Of a stretch of DNA of 64,000 bases, positions 29,038-38,718 are shown piece by piece; position 1 is the stretch's first letter, and every line of letters begins with the position of its first letter. This DNA is from Pseudodonghicola flavimaris (GTDB taxonomy: Bacteria > Pseudomonadota > Alphaproteobacteria > Rhodobacterales > Rhodobacteraceae). The stretch lies in NCBI RefSeq assembly GCF_030164425.1, contig NZ_JASNJD010000009.1, forward strand, positions 62,001 through 126,000. Reading direction: 5' to 3'. A program made the translations under genes and the position numbers. A model generated the notes under the pieces. That model saw only the letters and a list, made by a program, of their open reading frames with translations. It made no database searches and was not told where the DNA came from.

Positions 29038-30306
29038 ATGACAACACTTACTGACCCGCCGAAGGATCAATTTCGGCTGTCCATGCTATTGTACGACACG
29101 CGCTACCGATCGGCGACGATCCAGGTGATTGCGCTGATCGCCTTCATGCTGCTGGCGGCCTGGCTGATCAGCAACACGGCGCAGAACCTGGCGGCACTGG
29201 GCAAGCCGATCGACTTCGGCTTTTTCAAGGAACCCGCCAGCTACGACATCAACCAGCGTCTGCTGGACTATACATCGCGTGACAGTCACCTCAGGGCCGC
29301 GCTGATCGGCCTGCTGAACACTCTTGTCGTTGCCGTTCTGGGCTGCGCGACGGCCACGGTGGTCGGGATATTCGTGGGCGTGCTGCGGCTGTCTCACAAC
29401 TGGCTGATCGCCAGGCTGATGACGGTCTATGTCGAGATGTTCCGCAACGTGCCGGTGCTGCTGTGGATCGTCTTCATCATGGCGATCCTGATCGAGACGC
29501 TGCCGGCCCCGCGCGCCTTCCGCGGTGCCGATGCCGAGGCCAGCATGCTGCTGGGCGACAGCGTGGCGCTGACCAATCGCGGTGTCTATATCCCCGAGCC
29601 GCTGTTCTCCCGCGGGCTTGGCGATTTGCATTTCCTCGGCGAGTCCAGCCTGCGCTTCAACGTCAGCCTCGACCTGGTCGCGGTGCTGATCGTGCTGGCG
29701 GTGGGATTCTGGGTCTCTCACATCATCAAGAAACGCGCCGACCGGCTGCAGGAGGAAACCGGCGTCCGCCCGGCGACCTGGTATCTGCGTCTGGGCGTGG
29801 TGCTGGTGCCGCTGCTGATCCTGTTGGCGATCCTGGGCTTTCACCTGGGCTACCCCGAGCTGAAGGGGTTCAACTTCTCCGGTGGCACTCATCTGCGCAA
29901 TTCGCTGATCGCGCTGTGGCTGGCGCTGTCGCTCTATACCGCCGCCTTCATCGCGGAAATCGTGCGCGCCGGGATCATGGCGATCTCCAAGGGCCAGACC
30001 GAGGCCGCCTCGGCGCTGGGGCTGCGCCCCAACCGGGTGATGGGGCTGGTGATCCTGCCGCAGGCGCTGCGCGTCATCGTGCCGCCGCTGATCTCGCAAT
30101 ACCTGAACCTGACCAAGAACTCCTCTCTGGCCATCGCGGTGGGCTATATGGACATCACCGGCACGCTGGGGGGCATCACCATGAACCAGACCGGGCGAGA
30201 GCTGGAATGCGTTCTGCTGCTGATGCTGGTCTATCTGGTGATCAGCCTCACCATCTCGGCGGTGATGAACTGGTACAACGAATCCGTGAAGCTGAAGGAG
30301 CGCTGA
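29038..30306 (+). CDS. bztB: Amino-acid ABC transporter permease (BztB/AapQ)
   Basis: 422 residues. It is longer than usual polar amino-acid permeases, as expected for the Bzt/Aap type, because of a large insert between the first TM helices and the conserved core. The EAA-like loop AISKGQTEAASALGLRPNRVMGLVILPQALRVIVPPL is intact. It forms the membrane channel with BztC. It is separated from bztA by the attenuator. Confidence 0.94.
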   Translation: MTTLTDPPKDQFRLSMLLYDTRYRSATIQVIALIAFMLLAAWLISNTAQNLAALGKPIDFGFFKEPASYDINQRLLDYTSRDSHLRAALIGLLNTLVVAVLGCATATVVGIFVGVLRLSHNWLIARLMTVYVEMFRNVPVLLWIVFIMAILIETLPAPRAFRGADAEASMLLGDSVALTNRGVYIPEPLFSRGLGDLHFLGESSLRFNVSLDLVAVLIVLAVGFWVSHIIKKRADRLQEETGVRPATWYLRLGVVLVPLLILLAILGFHLGYPELKGFNFSGGTHLRNSLIALWLALSLYTAAFIAEIVRAGIMAISKGQTEAASALGLRPNRVMGLVILPQALRVIVPPLISQYLNLTKNSSLAIAVGYMDITGTLGGITMNQTGRELECVLLLMLVYLVISLTISAVMNWYNESVKLKER

Positions 30307-30307
30307 G

Positions 30308-31609
30308 ATGAGCAAGCAAATTGCCTATGTCCGCACCGAAATGCTGCCGCAGCAGGCGCCGCCCTCCACGTCGGTCGGGGCGATCGGCTGGATGCGGGCC
30401 AATCTGTTCTCCGGCTGGCTCAACACGGCGATCACGCTGGTGTCGCTGCTGGTCATCCTCACCATCGCGGTCGAGATCCTGCCTTGGGTGCTGTCGCCGA
30501 CTTGGGGTGGCACCTCGCTGAACGAATGCCGCGAACTGCTGGCCGCCGCCGATCACGGCAGCGGCGCCTGCTGGGGCGTCATCCGGGAGCGCTGGATCCA
30601 GCTGCTGTTCGGGTTCTATCCGCCGGAGCTCTACTGGCGGCCGATCCTGGCCTTTGTCCTGCTGGCGCTGGCGCTGGCGCCGATCCTCTTCGCCGACAAG
30701 GTCCCGGCGAAGCTGTTGGTGTTCTCCGCCGCCTATCCCTTCATCTTCCCCTGGCTTCTGTGGGGCGGGATGATCTGGGGGCCGCTGGCCGCCGCCGCCG
30801 GCTTCGTGCTGGGGGCCATCGCCTATCGCGTCGTCTCCGGCGCCTTCAGCAGCCTGCTGGGGGTGATCGCCGGGGTCGTGGTGGCGCTGTTGTGGTGGCT
30901 GCTGCTGTCCGGTTTCATCACCGGTCTGCTCGACAGTATCCTGCCCATTGGCCTCGAGCCGGTGGAAAGCCGCAAGTTCGGCGGCTTCATGCTGTCGATC
31001 ACCATTGGCGTGGTGGCCATCGCCTGTTCGCTGCCGCTCGGCATCGTCTTGGCGCTGGGGCGGCAGTCCGATCTGATGATCGTCAAATACCTCTGCGTCG
31101 GCTTTATCGAGTTCATTCGCGGGGTGCCGCTGATCACGCTGCTGTTTGTCGCCTCGACGCTGCTGAACATCTTCATGCCGCCGGGGACCAACTTCGACAT
31201 CATCCTGCGGGTTCTGATCATGGTGACGCTGTTCGCCTCCGCCTATATGGCCGAGGTGATCCGCGGCGGTCTCGCTGCCCTGCCCAAGGGGCAGTACGAG
31301 GGCGCCGATTCGCTGGGGCTGAACTACTGGCAGGCACAGCGGCTGATCATCATGCCGCAGGCGCTGAAGATCTCGATTCCCGGTATCGTGTCGACCTTCA
31401 TCGGTGTCTTCAAGGACACCACGCTGGTGTCGATCATCGGTCTTCTCGACCCTCTGGGGCTCAGCAACGCGATCCGGGCCGATGCCAACTGGAACGGCAT
31501 CGTCTGGGAGCTTTACGGCTTCATCGCGCTGATCTTCTTCTTCTTCTGCTTCGGCATGTCCCGCTACTCCATGTATCTGGAGCGCAAGCTTCAGACCGGT
31601 CACAGATAA
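30308..31609 (+). CDS. bztC: Amino-acid ABC transporter permease (BztC/AapM)
   Basis: 433 residues, the second oversized permease of the system, with about eight hydrophobic segments. The permease core has IEFIRGVPLITLLF and the EAA loop ALPKGQYEGADSLGLNYWQAQRLIIMPQALKISIPG. It starts one base after the bztB stop codon. Confidence 0.94.
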   Translation: MSKQIAYVRTEMLPQQAPPSTSVGAIGWMRANLFSGWLNTAITLVSLLVILTIAVEILPWVLSPTWGGTSLNECRELLAAADHGSGACWGVIRERWIQLLFGFYPPELYWRPILAFVLLALALAPILFADKVPAKLLVFSAAYPFIFPWLLWGGMIWGPLAAAAGFVLGAIAYRVVSGAFSSLLGVIAGVVVALLWWLLLSGFITGLLDSILPIGLEPVESRKFGGFMLSITIGVVAIACSLPLGIVLALGRQSDLMIVKYLCVGFIEFIRGVPLITLLFVASTLLNIFMPPGTNFDIILRVLIMVTLFASAYMAEVIRGGLAALPKGQYEGADSLGLNYWQAQRLIIMPQALKISIPGIVSTFIGVFKDTTLVSIIGLLDPLGLSNAIRADANWNGIVWELYGFIALIFFFFCFGMSRYSMYLERKLQTGHR

Positions 31610-31618
31610 GGAAACGCT

Positions 31619-32410
<792 letters not shown>

Positions 32411-32431
32411 GACCGGGGACATGCAAGGTAA

Positions 32432-32459
32432 GGGCCGGGCAGAGCGCCCGGCCTTTTTC
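32432..32459. terminator. Terminator between bztD and the convergent phosphatase gene
   Basis: A GGCCGGGC / GCCCGGCC stem with an AGAGC loop and a TTTTT tail, ending 8 bases before the end of the convergent gene. Confidence 0.85.
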
Positions 32460-32466
32460 TATCGGC

Positions 32467-32964
32467 TCAGCTCTCCACCAGTTCGCGCGGCACGACGAAA
32501 TCCACCGCCTCGCCGCCGCGCCAGGCGGCCTGCGCCCAGTCGTCGATATCGAAATCCACCACCAGCGTGGCTCCGGTGGGATAGACGTGGAATTTCGGGT
32601 GCGTTGGCGGCTCCGCTAGGATTTCATGAGCGAATTGCGCGATCCCAGGGTTGTGGCCCAGCAGCAGGACGGTGTCGCCATGCGCCTGCGACAGCACCCG
32701 CAGGATCTGATTGGCGGTCACCAGATAGAGATGTTCGGTCACATCCGGCACCACATCGAGCTGCATGCGCCGCAGGGTGTCCTGGGTGCGCCGCGCGGAA
32801 GAGGTCAGCACCTGATCGGGCAGATAGCCGTTCCGGCGCAGCCAGTCCCCCAGTGCCTCGGCAGCGCGCTTGCCGCGTTTGTTCAACGGGCGGTCATGAT
32901 CGGGCAGCCCGGGTTTGTCCCAGGCGGATTTCGCGTGGCGGGTCAGGATCAGGCGGCGGGTCAT
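32467..32964 (-). CDS. Histidine phosphatase family protein (SixA-like)
   Basis: 165 residues from the ATG at 32964; the longer open frame upstream belongs to another gene's region. The catalytic RHAKSAW motif (LILTRHAKSAWDKPG) gives the phospho-accepting His, and LLLGHNPGIAQFA gives the second His. It is compact, like SixA, which dephosphorylates phosphohistidine in phosphorelays or the PTS; the actual target is unknown. It is coupled by a 4-base overlap to the ferredoxin-like gene upstream. Confidence 0.88.
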   Translation of the reverse strand: MTRRLILTRHAKSAWDKPGLPDHDRPLNKRGKRAAEALGDWLRRNGYLPDQVLTSSARRTQDTLRRMQLDVVPDVTEHLYLVTANQILRVLSQAHGDTVLLLGHNPGIAQFAHEILAEPPTHPKFHVYPTGATLVVDFDIDDWAQAAWRGGEAVDFVVPRELVES

Positions 32965-33620
32965 CGGTGAAAGGACCTCATGTGAAGGGCGGATTGCGCC
33001 GTGCGCCGTCCCGCGCCACGGCTGACCGGGCAGGCGCGGCGGACCGCGCACCCCTCCATCATACAGGATTTTCCGGCGCTGCGGTCCAGAAAGGCGTGAC
33101 ATCTTGGCACGTCGTAGGGGCCGCTGCCCGACAGCGCGCTCACCGGGCAGGCGCTGAGGCAGGGGCGGTCGGCGCAGCTGTCGCAGGGGCTGGCTGCGGC
33201 TGGGGCGGGCAGGGCGATCGCTTGCGGCAGATGCAGCGCCCCGCGATAGGAGATCATCATACCGACGCGATCGTGCACCAGCATGCCGGTCGGGCTGGAA
33301 AAGGCGCGGCCGGATTTCAGTGCCCAGTCGATGAACGGGGTATAGGGTGGCCCGCCGAAGGGGAAATGCGCGGCCCCGTCGAACTCTGCCGCCAGGGCGC
33401 CCACGACGCGTTGTGACCAGCGATCCACCGGATCGGGGGCGCCATCGGCCCATTCGGGGGAGGCGGTGAAGACCGGCCAGAATGCCGCCGCGGTGCCGAA
33501 GAGGATCAGCGTGCCGCCGGTCAGCCCCTTTGGCCGGTCGCGCGCGACATCGAGCGCGCCCATGACGATCAGCCCGGCGGTGTCCGCCGCCGCCGCGATG
33601 CGGTCATAGGCGGCGGTCAC
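32961..33620 (-). CDS. 4Fe-4S ferredoxin-like protein (QueG-like C-terminal layout)
   Basis: 219 residues. Two cysteine clusters lie near the C-terminus: C146, C149, C154, C158 (CDSCADRPCLSACPV), then C174, C186, C191, C197. This fits two iron-sulfur clusters. The N-terminal ~140 residues resemble the cofactor-domain remnant seen in epoxyqueuosine-reductase relatives, but the protein is much shorter than QueG and lacks a recognisable cobalamin site. Electron-transfer role probable; partner unknown. It follows argB by 4 bases. Confidence 0.75.
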   Translation of the reverse strand: MTAAYDRIAAAADTAGLIVMGALDVARDRPKGLTGGTLILFGTAAAFWPVFTASPEWADGAPDPVDRWSQRVVGALAAEFDGAAHFPFGGPPYTPFIDWALKSGRAFSSPTGMLVHDRVGMMISYRGALHLPQAIALPAPAAASPCDSCADRPCLSACPVSALSGSGPYDVPRCHAFLDRSAGKSCMMEGCAVRRACPVSRGAGRRTAQSALHMRSFHR

Positions 33621-33624
33621 AGGC

Positions 33625-34488
33625 TCAGCCCTTGCGGATCAGAGAGCCCGCGCCATGTTCGGTGAACAGCTCCAGCAGCACGGCGTTGGGGGCGCGACCG
33701 TCCAGGATCGCAACCGCCCGCACGCCGCCGGAAATGGCATCCAGCGCGGTTTCGGTCTTGGGAATCATGCCCCCGGCGATGACGCCGTCGCGGGTCATCT
33801 CGCGGATATGCTCGGCCGTCAGCTCGGTCACCACATCGCCTTCGGCATTCTTCACGCCGGCCACGTCGGTCAGCAGCAGCAGCCGGTCGGCCTTCAGCGC
33901 GGCGGCGATGGCGCCGGCGGCAGTATCGCCGTTGACGTTGAAGGTCTCGCCATTGCGGCCAGCGCCGATCGGGGCGATCACCGGGATGATGTCATGGGCA
34001 AAGAGGTCGCGCAGGATGGTCGGGTTCACATCCGCCGGGGTGCCGACGAAGCCGAGCGCCGCATCGGTCTGGTCGCAGACCATCAGGTTGGCATCCTTGC
34101 CGGACAGCCCCACGGCCATGCCACCCTGAGCATTCACCGCCTGCACGATGCGCTTGTTGACCCGGCCGGAGAGCACCATCTCGACCACCTCGACGGTGGC
34201 CTGATCGGTGACGCGCTTGCCGTTGACGAATTCCGAGGTCACGCCGAGCTTGTCCAGCATGGCGTTGATCATCGGCCCGCCGCCATGGACGATCACCGGG
34301 TTCACACCGACTTGTCGCATCAGCACCACATCGCGGGCGAAGCTGTCCATCGCCGCGTCGCTGCCCATGGCGTGACCGCCCAGCTTGATAACAACAATTG
34401 CGTCGTCATAGCGCTGCAGATAGGGCAGCGCGCTCGACAGCGTCTCGGCGGTGGCAATCCAGTCGCGGTTCATGTCCTGTGTCTTCAT
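33625..34488 (-). CDS. argB: Acetylglutamate kinase
   Basis: Second step of arginine biosynthesis (N-acetylglutamate to its 5-phosphate). It has 287 residues. The amino-acid-kinase motifs [12 protein letters not shown] and [14 protein letters not shown], the substrate loop [16 protein letters not shown], and [18 protein letters not shown] are intact. The first gene of a three-gene minus-strand operon argB - ferredoxin-like - sixA-like. An SDR gene diverges from it. Confidence 0.96.
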   Translation of the reverse strand: MKTQDMNRDWIATAETLSSALPYLQRYDDAIVVIKLGGHAMGSDAAMDSFARDVVLMRQVGVNPVIVHGGGPMINAMLDKLGVTSEFVNGKRVTDQATVEVVEMVLSGRVNKRIVQAVNAQGGMAVGLSGKDANLMVCDQTDAALGFVGTPADVNPTILRDLFAHDIIPVIAPIGAGRNGETFNVNGDTAAGAIAAALKADRLLLLTDVAGVKNAEGDVVTELTAEHIREMTRDGVIAGGMIPKTETALDAISGGVRAVAILDGRAPNAVLLELFTEHGAGSLIRKG

Positions 34489-34607
34489 GGCGAATGTCCC
34501 TTTGGCGGCCTGTGTTACGCGGTTCTGCCGCTGCTGCCAAGTGGCGCGTTGCCGTTGGCGGGCGACCTGCTAGGCTGTGGCGCGGATTCTCCGCCAAAGG
34601 GACGATC

Positions 34608-35336
34608 ATGACACAGAAAACCCTGCTTCTGACCGGCGCCAGCCGGGGCATCGGCCATGCGACCGTGCAGCGTTTCAGCGCTGAGGGCTGGCGGGTGATC
34701 ACCTGCTCGCGCCAGCCGTTTTCGGACAAATGCCCCTGGCCGGGCGGTCGTGACAACCATGTGCAGCTGGATCTCTCCGACCCCGCCGACACCATCAACG
34801 CGGTGGGGGTGATTCAGGAGATGTTGAATGGCCGGCTGGACGCATTGGTCAACAACGCCGGTATCTCGCCCAAGGGGCCGGATGGTGAGCGGCTGAATAC
34901 GCTCGACACCGATCTCATGACCTGGGGCAAGGTGTTTCACGTCAATTTCTTCGCCTCCGTGGTTCTGGCGCGCGGGCTGAAGGACGAACTGGCTGCCGCA
35001 AAGGGATCGGTGGTCAATGTCACCTCGATCGCGGGCAGCCGGGTGCATCCCTTCGCCGGGGCGGCCTATGCGACGTCAAAGGCGGCGCTGGCGGCGCTGA
35101 CACGGGAGATGGCACATGATTTCGGCCCGCTTGGGGTACGGGTCAATGCCATCGCGCCGGGGGAGGTGGAGACCTCGATCCTCAGCCCCGGAACGGAAAA
35201 GATCGTCGAACAGCTGCCGCTGCGTCGGCTGGGCCAGCCGGCAGAGGTCGCCGCGGCGATCTATTTCCTCTGCTCGCAGGAAAGCTCCTACATCTCCGGG
35301 ACGGAGATCGAGGTGAACGGCGCCCAGCACGTCTGA
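34608..35336 (+). CDS. SDR family oxidoreductase
   Basis: 242 residues from the ATG at 34608, with AAAGGGA before it; the open frame upstream overlaps argB antisense and is discarded. The Rossmann glycine motif TGASRGIGHA (residues 9-18), the NNAGIS strand, catalytic Ser in VNVTSIAGSR, YATSK and the C-terminal SGTEIEVNGAQHV are typical of classical SDRs using NAD(P)H. The substrate is not identifiable. It separates argB from engB. Confidence 0.9.
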   Translation: MTQKTLLLTGASRGIGHATVQRFSAEGWRVITCSRQPFSDKCPWPGGRDNHVQLDLSDPADTINAVGVIQEMLNGRLDALVNNAGISPKGPDGERLNTLDTDLMTWGKVFHVNFFASVVLARGLKDELAAAKGSVVNVTSIAGSRVHPFAGAAYATSKAALAALTREMAHDFGPLGVRVNAIAPGEVETSILSPGTEKIVEQLPLRRLGQPAEVAAAIYFLCSQESSYISGTEIEVNGAQHV

Positions 35337-35360
35337 GCGCCGGCCGCCGGTGGGCGAAGG

Positions 35361-36014
35361 TCAGAGCAGGCCGTTGATGATCGCCCGCAGGGTGGCGATG
35401 CCATCGCCCTTCTCAGAGGAGGTCAGGACGATCTCCGGATAGGCGGCGGGGTGTTTGGCCAGCGCTCCGCGCACCTGGGTCAGGATCTTCTCGCGGTCGG
35501 AGGCCTTCACCTTGTCGGCCTTGGTCAGCACGCACTGGAAGGTCACAGCCGCGCTGTCGAGCAGCTTCATGATCTCCTCGTCGACGGGTTTGACCCCGTG
35601 GCGGGTGTCGATCAGCACGAAGGCGCGGCGTAGCGTCTGGCGGCCCGAGAGATACTGTTTCAGCAGCTTCTGCCATTTCTCCACCACCTTGAGCGGCGCA
35701 TTGGCATAGCCATAGCCGGGCAGGTCGACCAGATAGAGCTCGGGCCCCTGGGTGAAGAAGTTGATTTCCTGTGTGCGGCCGGGGGTGTTCGATGCGCGCG
35801 CCAGCCCTTTGGTGCCAGTCAGCGCATTGATCAGGCTGGACTTGCCGACATTGGAGCGGCCGGCAAAGCAGACCTCGATCCGGTCGGCGGCGGGCAGGCC
35901 GGACATGGCGACCACGCCCTTGACGAATTCCGACGGGCCGGCGAACAGCAACCGGCCGTTTTCGGCGGCCTGCGGATCCGGCTCTTCGGCCAGGGGGAAG
36001 GGAAGCTGGGTCAC
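35361..36014 (-). CDS. engB: Ribosome-biogenesis GTPase EngB/YihA
   Basis: Essential GTPase for 50S assembly (YsxC in Bacillus). It has 217 residues. G1 is GRSNVGKSSLINAL, G2 is around the conserved TPGRTQEINFF, G3 DLPGYGYA and G4 TKADK. It starts inside the end of the MOSC gene (4-base overlap), so yidC-MOSC-engB is one coupled transcript. Confidence 0.95.
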   Translation of the reverse strand: MTQLPFPLAEEPDPQAAENGRLLFAGPSEFVKGVVAMSGLPAADRIEVCFAGRSNVGKSSLINALTGTKGLARASNTPGRTQEINFFTQGPELYLVDLPGYGYANAPLKVVEKWQKLLKQYLSGRQTLRRAFVLIDTRHGVKPVDEEIMKLLDSAAVTFQCVLTKADKVKASDREKILTQVRGALAKHPAAYPEIVLTSSEKGDGIATLRAIINGLL

Positions 36015-36772
36015 GGCCGCACCTCAATGGGGTCGCCGGCACGGATCGTCCCGGCCTGGGTGACAACGGCATAGACGCCGCAGATCTGATGGCCCCAACC
36101 GCGTTTCAGCGCGCCGAGCGTGTCGGCATCGCGTTCGCCGGTAACGGGATTGGCGGTGGTCGCCATGCAGCGGACGATGGGTTCCACCACCTCCAGCTCG
36201 GCGCTGCCGATCTGCAGCCGCTTGCCGGGCCAGTCCATCTCGGCCCAGGGGGCCAGCCCCTCCAGCAGCAGGTTGCCGCGCCAGCGCAGCGGCGACAGCT
36301 CCTGCCCGACCTCCGCCGCCACGGCGGCGTGGGTGGCCAGGTTGATCAGCGAGATCGAGGGGAAATCGGTATCGGTCATCGCCTGATCCGGTGCCCGGAC
36401 CAGCCGTGCCGGCTGTGGCCGGTCGGGATTGGTGATCGGGCCCGCCCAGGCGATGAACCGCGCCGCATCGGCGGGATCGGCCGGGTCGATGCTGATTTCC
36501 GGCCGGTCCGGATGGGTCAGCCGGATACGCCCGCTTGCCTCGTCGACCTCGGCCTCGATCGCCATCAGCGACGGCGATCCGGCGGCGCGGGTGAAATTGC
36601 GGCAATGCGCCCAGGCGGGCGCGGCGTCGTCAAACCTGGCCGCCTCATGCGCCACCGCCCAGACCCGGTCCCAGGGCAGGGCGGCGCCGACGGTCAGGTC
36701 GACCTGCGCCAGCCGCTCGCGCCCGTGGGCCTTGATCGGGTGGCGCCAGATGTCCCTGACCGCGGCCGTCAC
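36011..36772 (-). CDS. MOSC domain protein
   Basis: 253 residues. An N-terminal beta-barrel-like part (VRDIWRHPIKAHGRERLAQVDLTVG) precedes the MOSC core. PIVRCMATTANPVTGERD carries the conserved cysteine that can ligate Mo in MOSC/mARC proteins. It ends GVYAVVTQAGTIRAGDPIEV. Probable molybdenum-cofactor sulfur-handling or reductase role; the substrate is unknown. Coupled to yidC and engB by overlaps; the same neighbourhood is common in Rhodobacterales as far as I recall. Confidence 0.85.
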   Translation of the reverse strand: MTAAVRDIWRHPIKAHGRERLAQVDLTVGAALPWDRVWAVAHEAARFDDAAPAWAHCRNFTRAAGSPSLMAIEAEVDEASGRIRLTHPDRPEISIDPADPADAARFIAWAGPITNPDRPQPARLVRAPDQAMTDTDFPSISLINLATHAAVAAEVGQELSPLRWRGNLLLEGLAPWAEMDWPGKRLQIGSAELEVVEPIVRCMATTANPVTGERDADTLGALKRGWGHQICGVYAVVTQAGTIRAGDPIEVRP

Positions 36773-38592
36773 TTCTTGTCCTCGGCGGGGGCCTTCTTGA
36801 AGGTCTGTTTGATGTTGCCGAAGACGTCGGGCTTATAGCCCTGGGTGCGCATGATCAGATACTGCTGGGTGAAGGTGATCGTGTTGTTGGTGATCCAGTA
36901 GACCACCAGCCCGCTGGCAAAGCGGCCCAGCATGAACATGAAGACCCAAGGCATCCAGGCGAAGATCATCTTCTGCGTCGGATCGGCGGGCGCCGGGTTC
37001 AGCTTCTGCTGCAGGAACATCGAGATGCCCAGCAGGATCGGCAGGATCCCCACCATCACGGTGGCCAGCATGGTGCCCGGCTCCGGACCGGCCCAGGGGG
37101 CCCAGCCGAAGAAGTTCATGATCGAGGTCGGATCGGGCGTGCTGAGGTCCTGGAACGGGCCGAACCAGGCGGTCTGGCGCAGCTCGATGGTGACGAAGAT
37201 CACCTTGTAGAGCGAGAAGAAGATCGGGATCTGCAGCAGGATCGGCAGACAGCCGGCGGCCGGGTTCACCTTTTCCTTCTTGTAGAGCTCCATCATCCCC
37301 TGTTGCAGCTTCTGGCGGTCGTCGCCGGCGGCTTCCTTCAGCGCCTCCATCTGCGGCTGCAGCTCCTTCATCTTCGCCATCGAGACGTAGGATTTGAAGG
37401 CCAGCGGGAACAGGATCGCCTTGAGGATCAGGGTCAGGCCGATGATCGACCAGCCCATGTTGCCGATCAGGTTGTGAATGTTGTGCAGCAGCCAGAAGAT
37501 CGGCTTGGTCAGGAAGAAGAACCAGCCCCAGTCGATCGAGTCGATGAAACCCTTGATGCCGGAATGCTCATAGGCGCGGATGGTCTCCCATTCCTTGGCG
37601 CCGGCGAACAGCTGGGTGGTGACGGAGGCGGATTGCCCGTCGCTGAGCGTTTCGGTCGGCAGCACGGCCTCGGTCTGATAGATGTCGCGGCGGTCGTCGT
37701 ATTTCGCAACCTGCTTGAAGGCGCTGCCCGGGGCCGGGATCAGCGTCGTCATCCAGTAGTGGTCGGTAAAGCCGATCCAGCCGTTTTCCTGCACCTGATG
37801 CACTTCGGCCCGGGCGCCTTCGCGGTCGGAATAGTCGAAGTCGGGCATCTTGGTGTAATCGGTCTCGGTCAGCTCCCCGTCGGCCATGGAGACGACGCCC
37901 TCATGCAGGATGAAGAACTTCTTGCGGCCGGCCGGTTCGCCGTGGCGGGCCAGCACCCCATAGGGGGCGAGCCCGACGGTGCCGCCGGAGCTGTTGGTGA
38001 CCGACTGGGTGATCGAGAACATGTAATTCTCGTCCACCGAAATCTCGCGGTGGAATTCCAGGCCCTTGCCGTTCGACCAGCTCAGGGTGACCGGGCTGTC
38101 GGTGCTCAGGGTCTGGCCGGCGCTCAGGCTCCAGCGGGTGTTGGGGCCGGGCACGTCGTCGGGGCCGAGCCCGGTGCCGGGCGCCCAGCCGTAGAGCGCG
38201 TAGTAGGCGCCGTCGTTGCCGACCGGCTGCAGCACCTGGACGATCGGCGAATCAGGCTCGACGGTCTCGCGGTAATCCTTCAGCGACAGCTCATCGATGC
38301 GTCCGCCCAGCAGCGAGATGCTGCCCGAAAGCCGCGGCGTGTCGATGGCGACGCGCGGCGCCTCGGCGACCGAGGCTTCCGGCGTGGTGGCAGCCTGCGT
38401 GCTGGTGGCATCGCTCGCAGCCGCGCTCGGGGTGGTGGCCATCTCGCCCTGGCCCTCGGTCGTCTCGGTGCTTTGCTGCGCCGTCTCAGGCACGGCTTCC
38501 GGTTCGGGGGGCGGGAAAAAGAAGAACCACCCGAGGATGACCAGGAAGCTAAGGACCGTAGCGAGGATGAGGTTCTTGTTCTGATTGTCCAT
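36769..38592 (-). CDS. yidC: Membrane protein insertase YidC
   Basis: 607 residues. An N-terminal TM anchor (about 9-27) is followed by a low-complexity Glu/Thr/Ala linker, the periplasmic beta-sandwich domain (about 80-360) and the five-TM Oxa1 core from about residue 370, with LYKKEKVNPAAGCLPILLQIPIFFSLYKVI and the final basic tail. It inserts membrane proteins alone or with SecYEG. rnpA and rpmH, its usual upstream partners, are not found within 1.7 kb upstream. Confidence 0.96.
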   Translation of the reverse strand: MDNQNKNLILATVLSFLVILGWFFFFPPPEPEAVPETAQQSTETTEGQGEMATTPSAAASDATSTQAATTPEASVAEAPRVAIDTPRLSGSISLLGGRIDELSLKDYRETVEPDSPIVQVLQPVGNDGAYYALYGWAPGTGLGPDDVPGPNTRWSLSAGQTLSTDSPVTLSWSNGKGLEFHREISVDENYMFSITQSVTNSSGGTVGLAPYGVLARHGEPAGRKKFFILHEGVVSMADGELTETDYTKMPDFDYSDREGARAEVHQVQENGWIGFTDHYWMTTLIPAPGSAFKQVAKYDDRRDIYQTEAVLPTETLSDGQSASVTTQLFAGAKEWETIRAYEHSGIKGFIDSIDWGWFFFLTKPIFWLLHNIHNLIGNMGWSIIGLTLILKAILFPLAFKSYVSMAKMKELQPQMEALKEAAGDDRQKLQQGMMELYKKEKVNPAAGCLPILLQIPIFFSLYKVIFVTIELRQTAWFGPFQDLSTPDPTSIMNFFGWAPWAGPEPGTMLATVMVGILPILLGISMFLQQKLNPAPADPTQKMIFAWMPWVFMFMLGRFASGLVVYWITNNTITFTQQYLIMRTQGYKPDVFGNIKQTFKKAPAEDKK

Positions 38593-38718
38593 AGGGGACT
38601 GCCACCTTGTGCTGTCTATGACAGGGTGGGTTCAACATCAGTAGCGCCCCAAAGGTCAAGCGGATTCCGGGAGGTTTTCCGGGCGCGGGAACCCTCTGTG
38701 GCCCGGAAAGCCGTTCCC

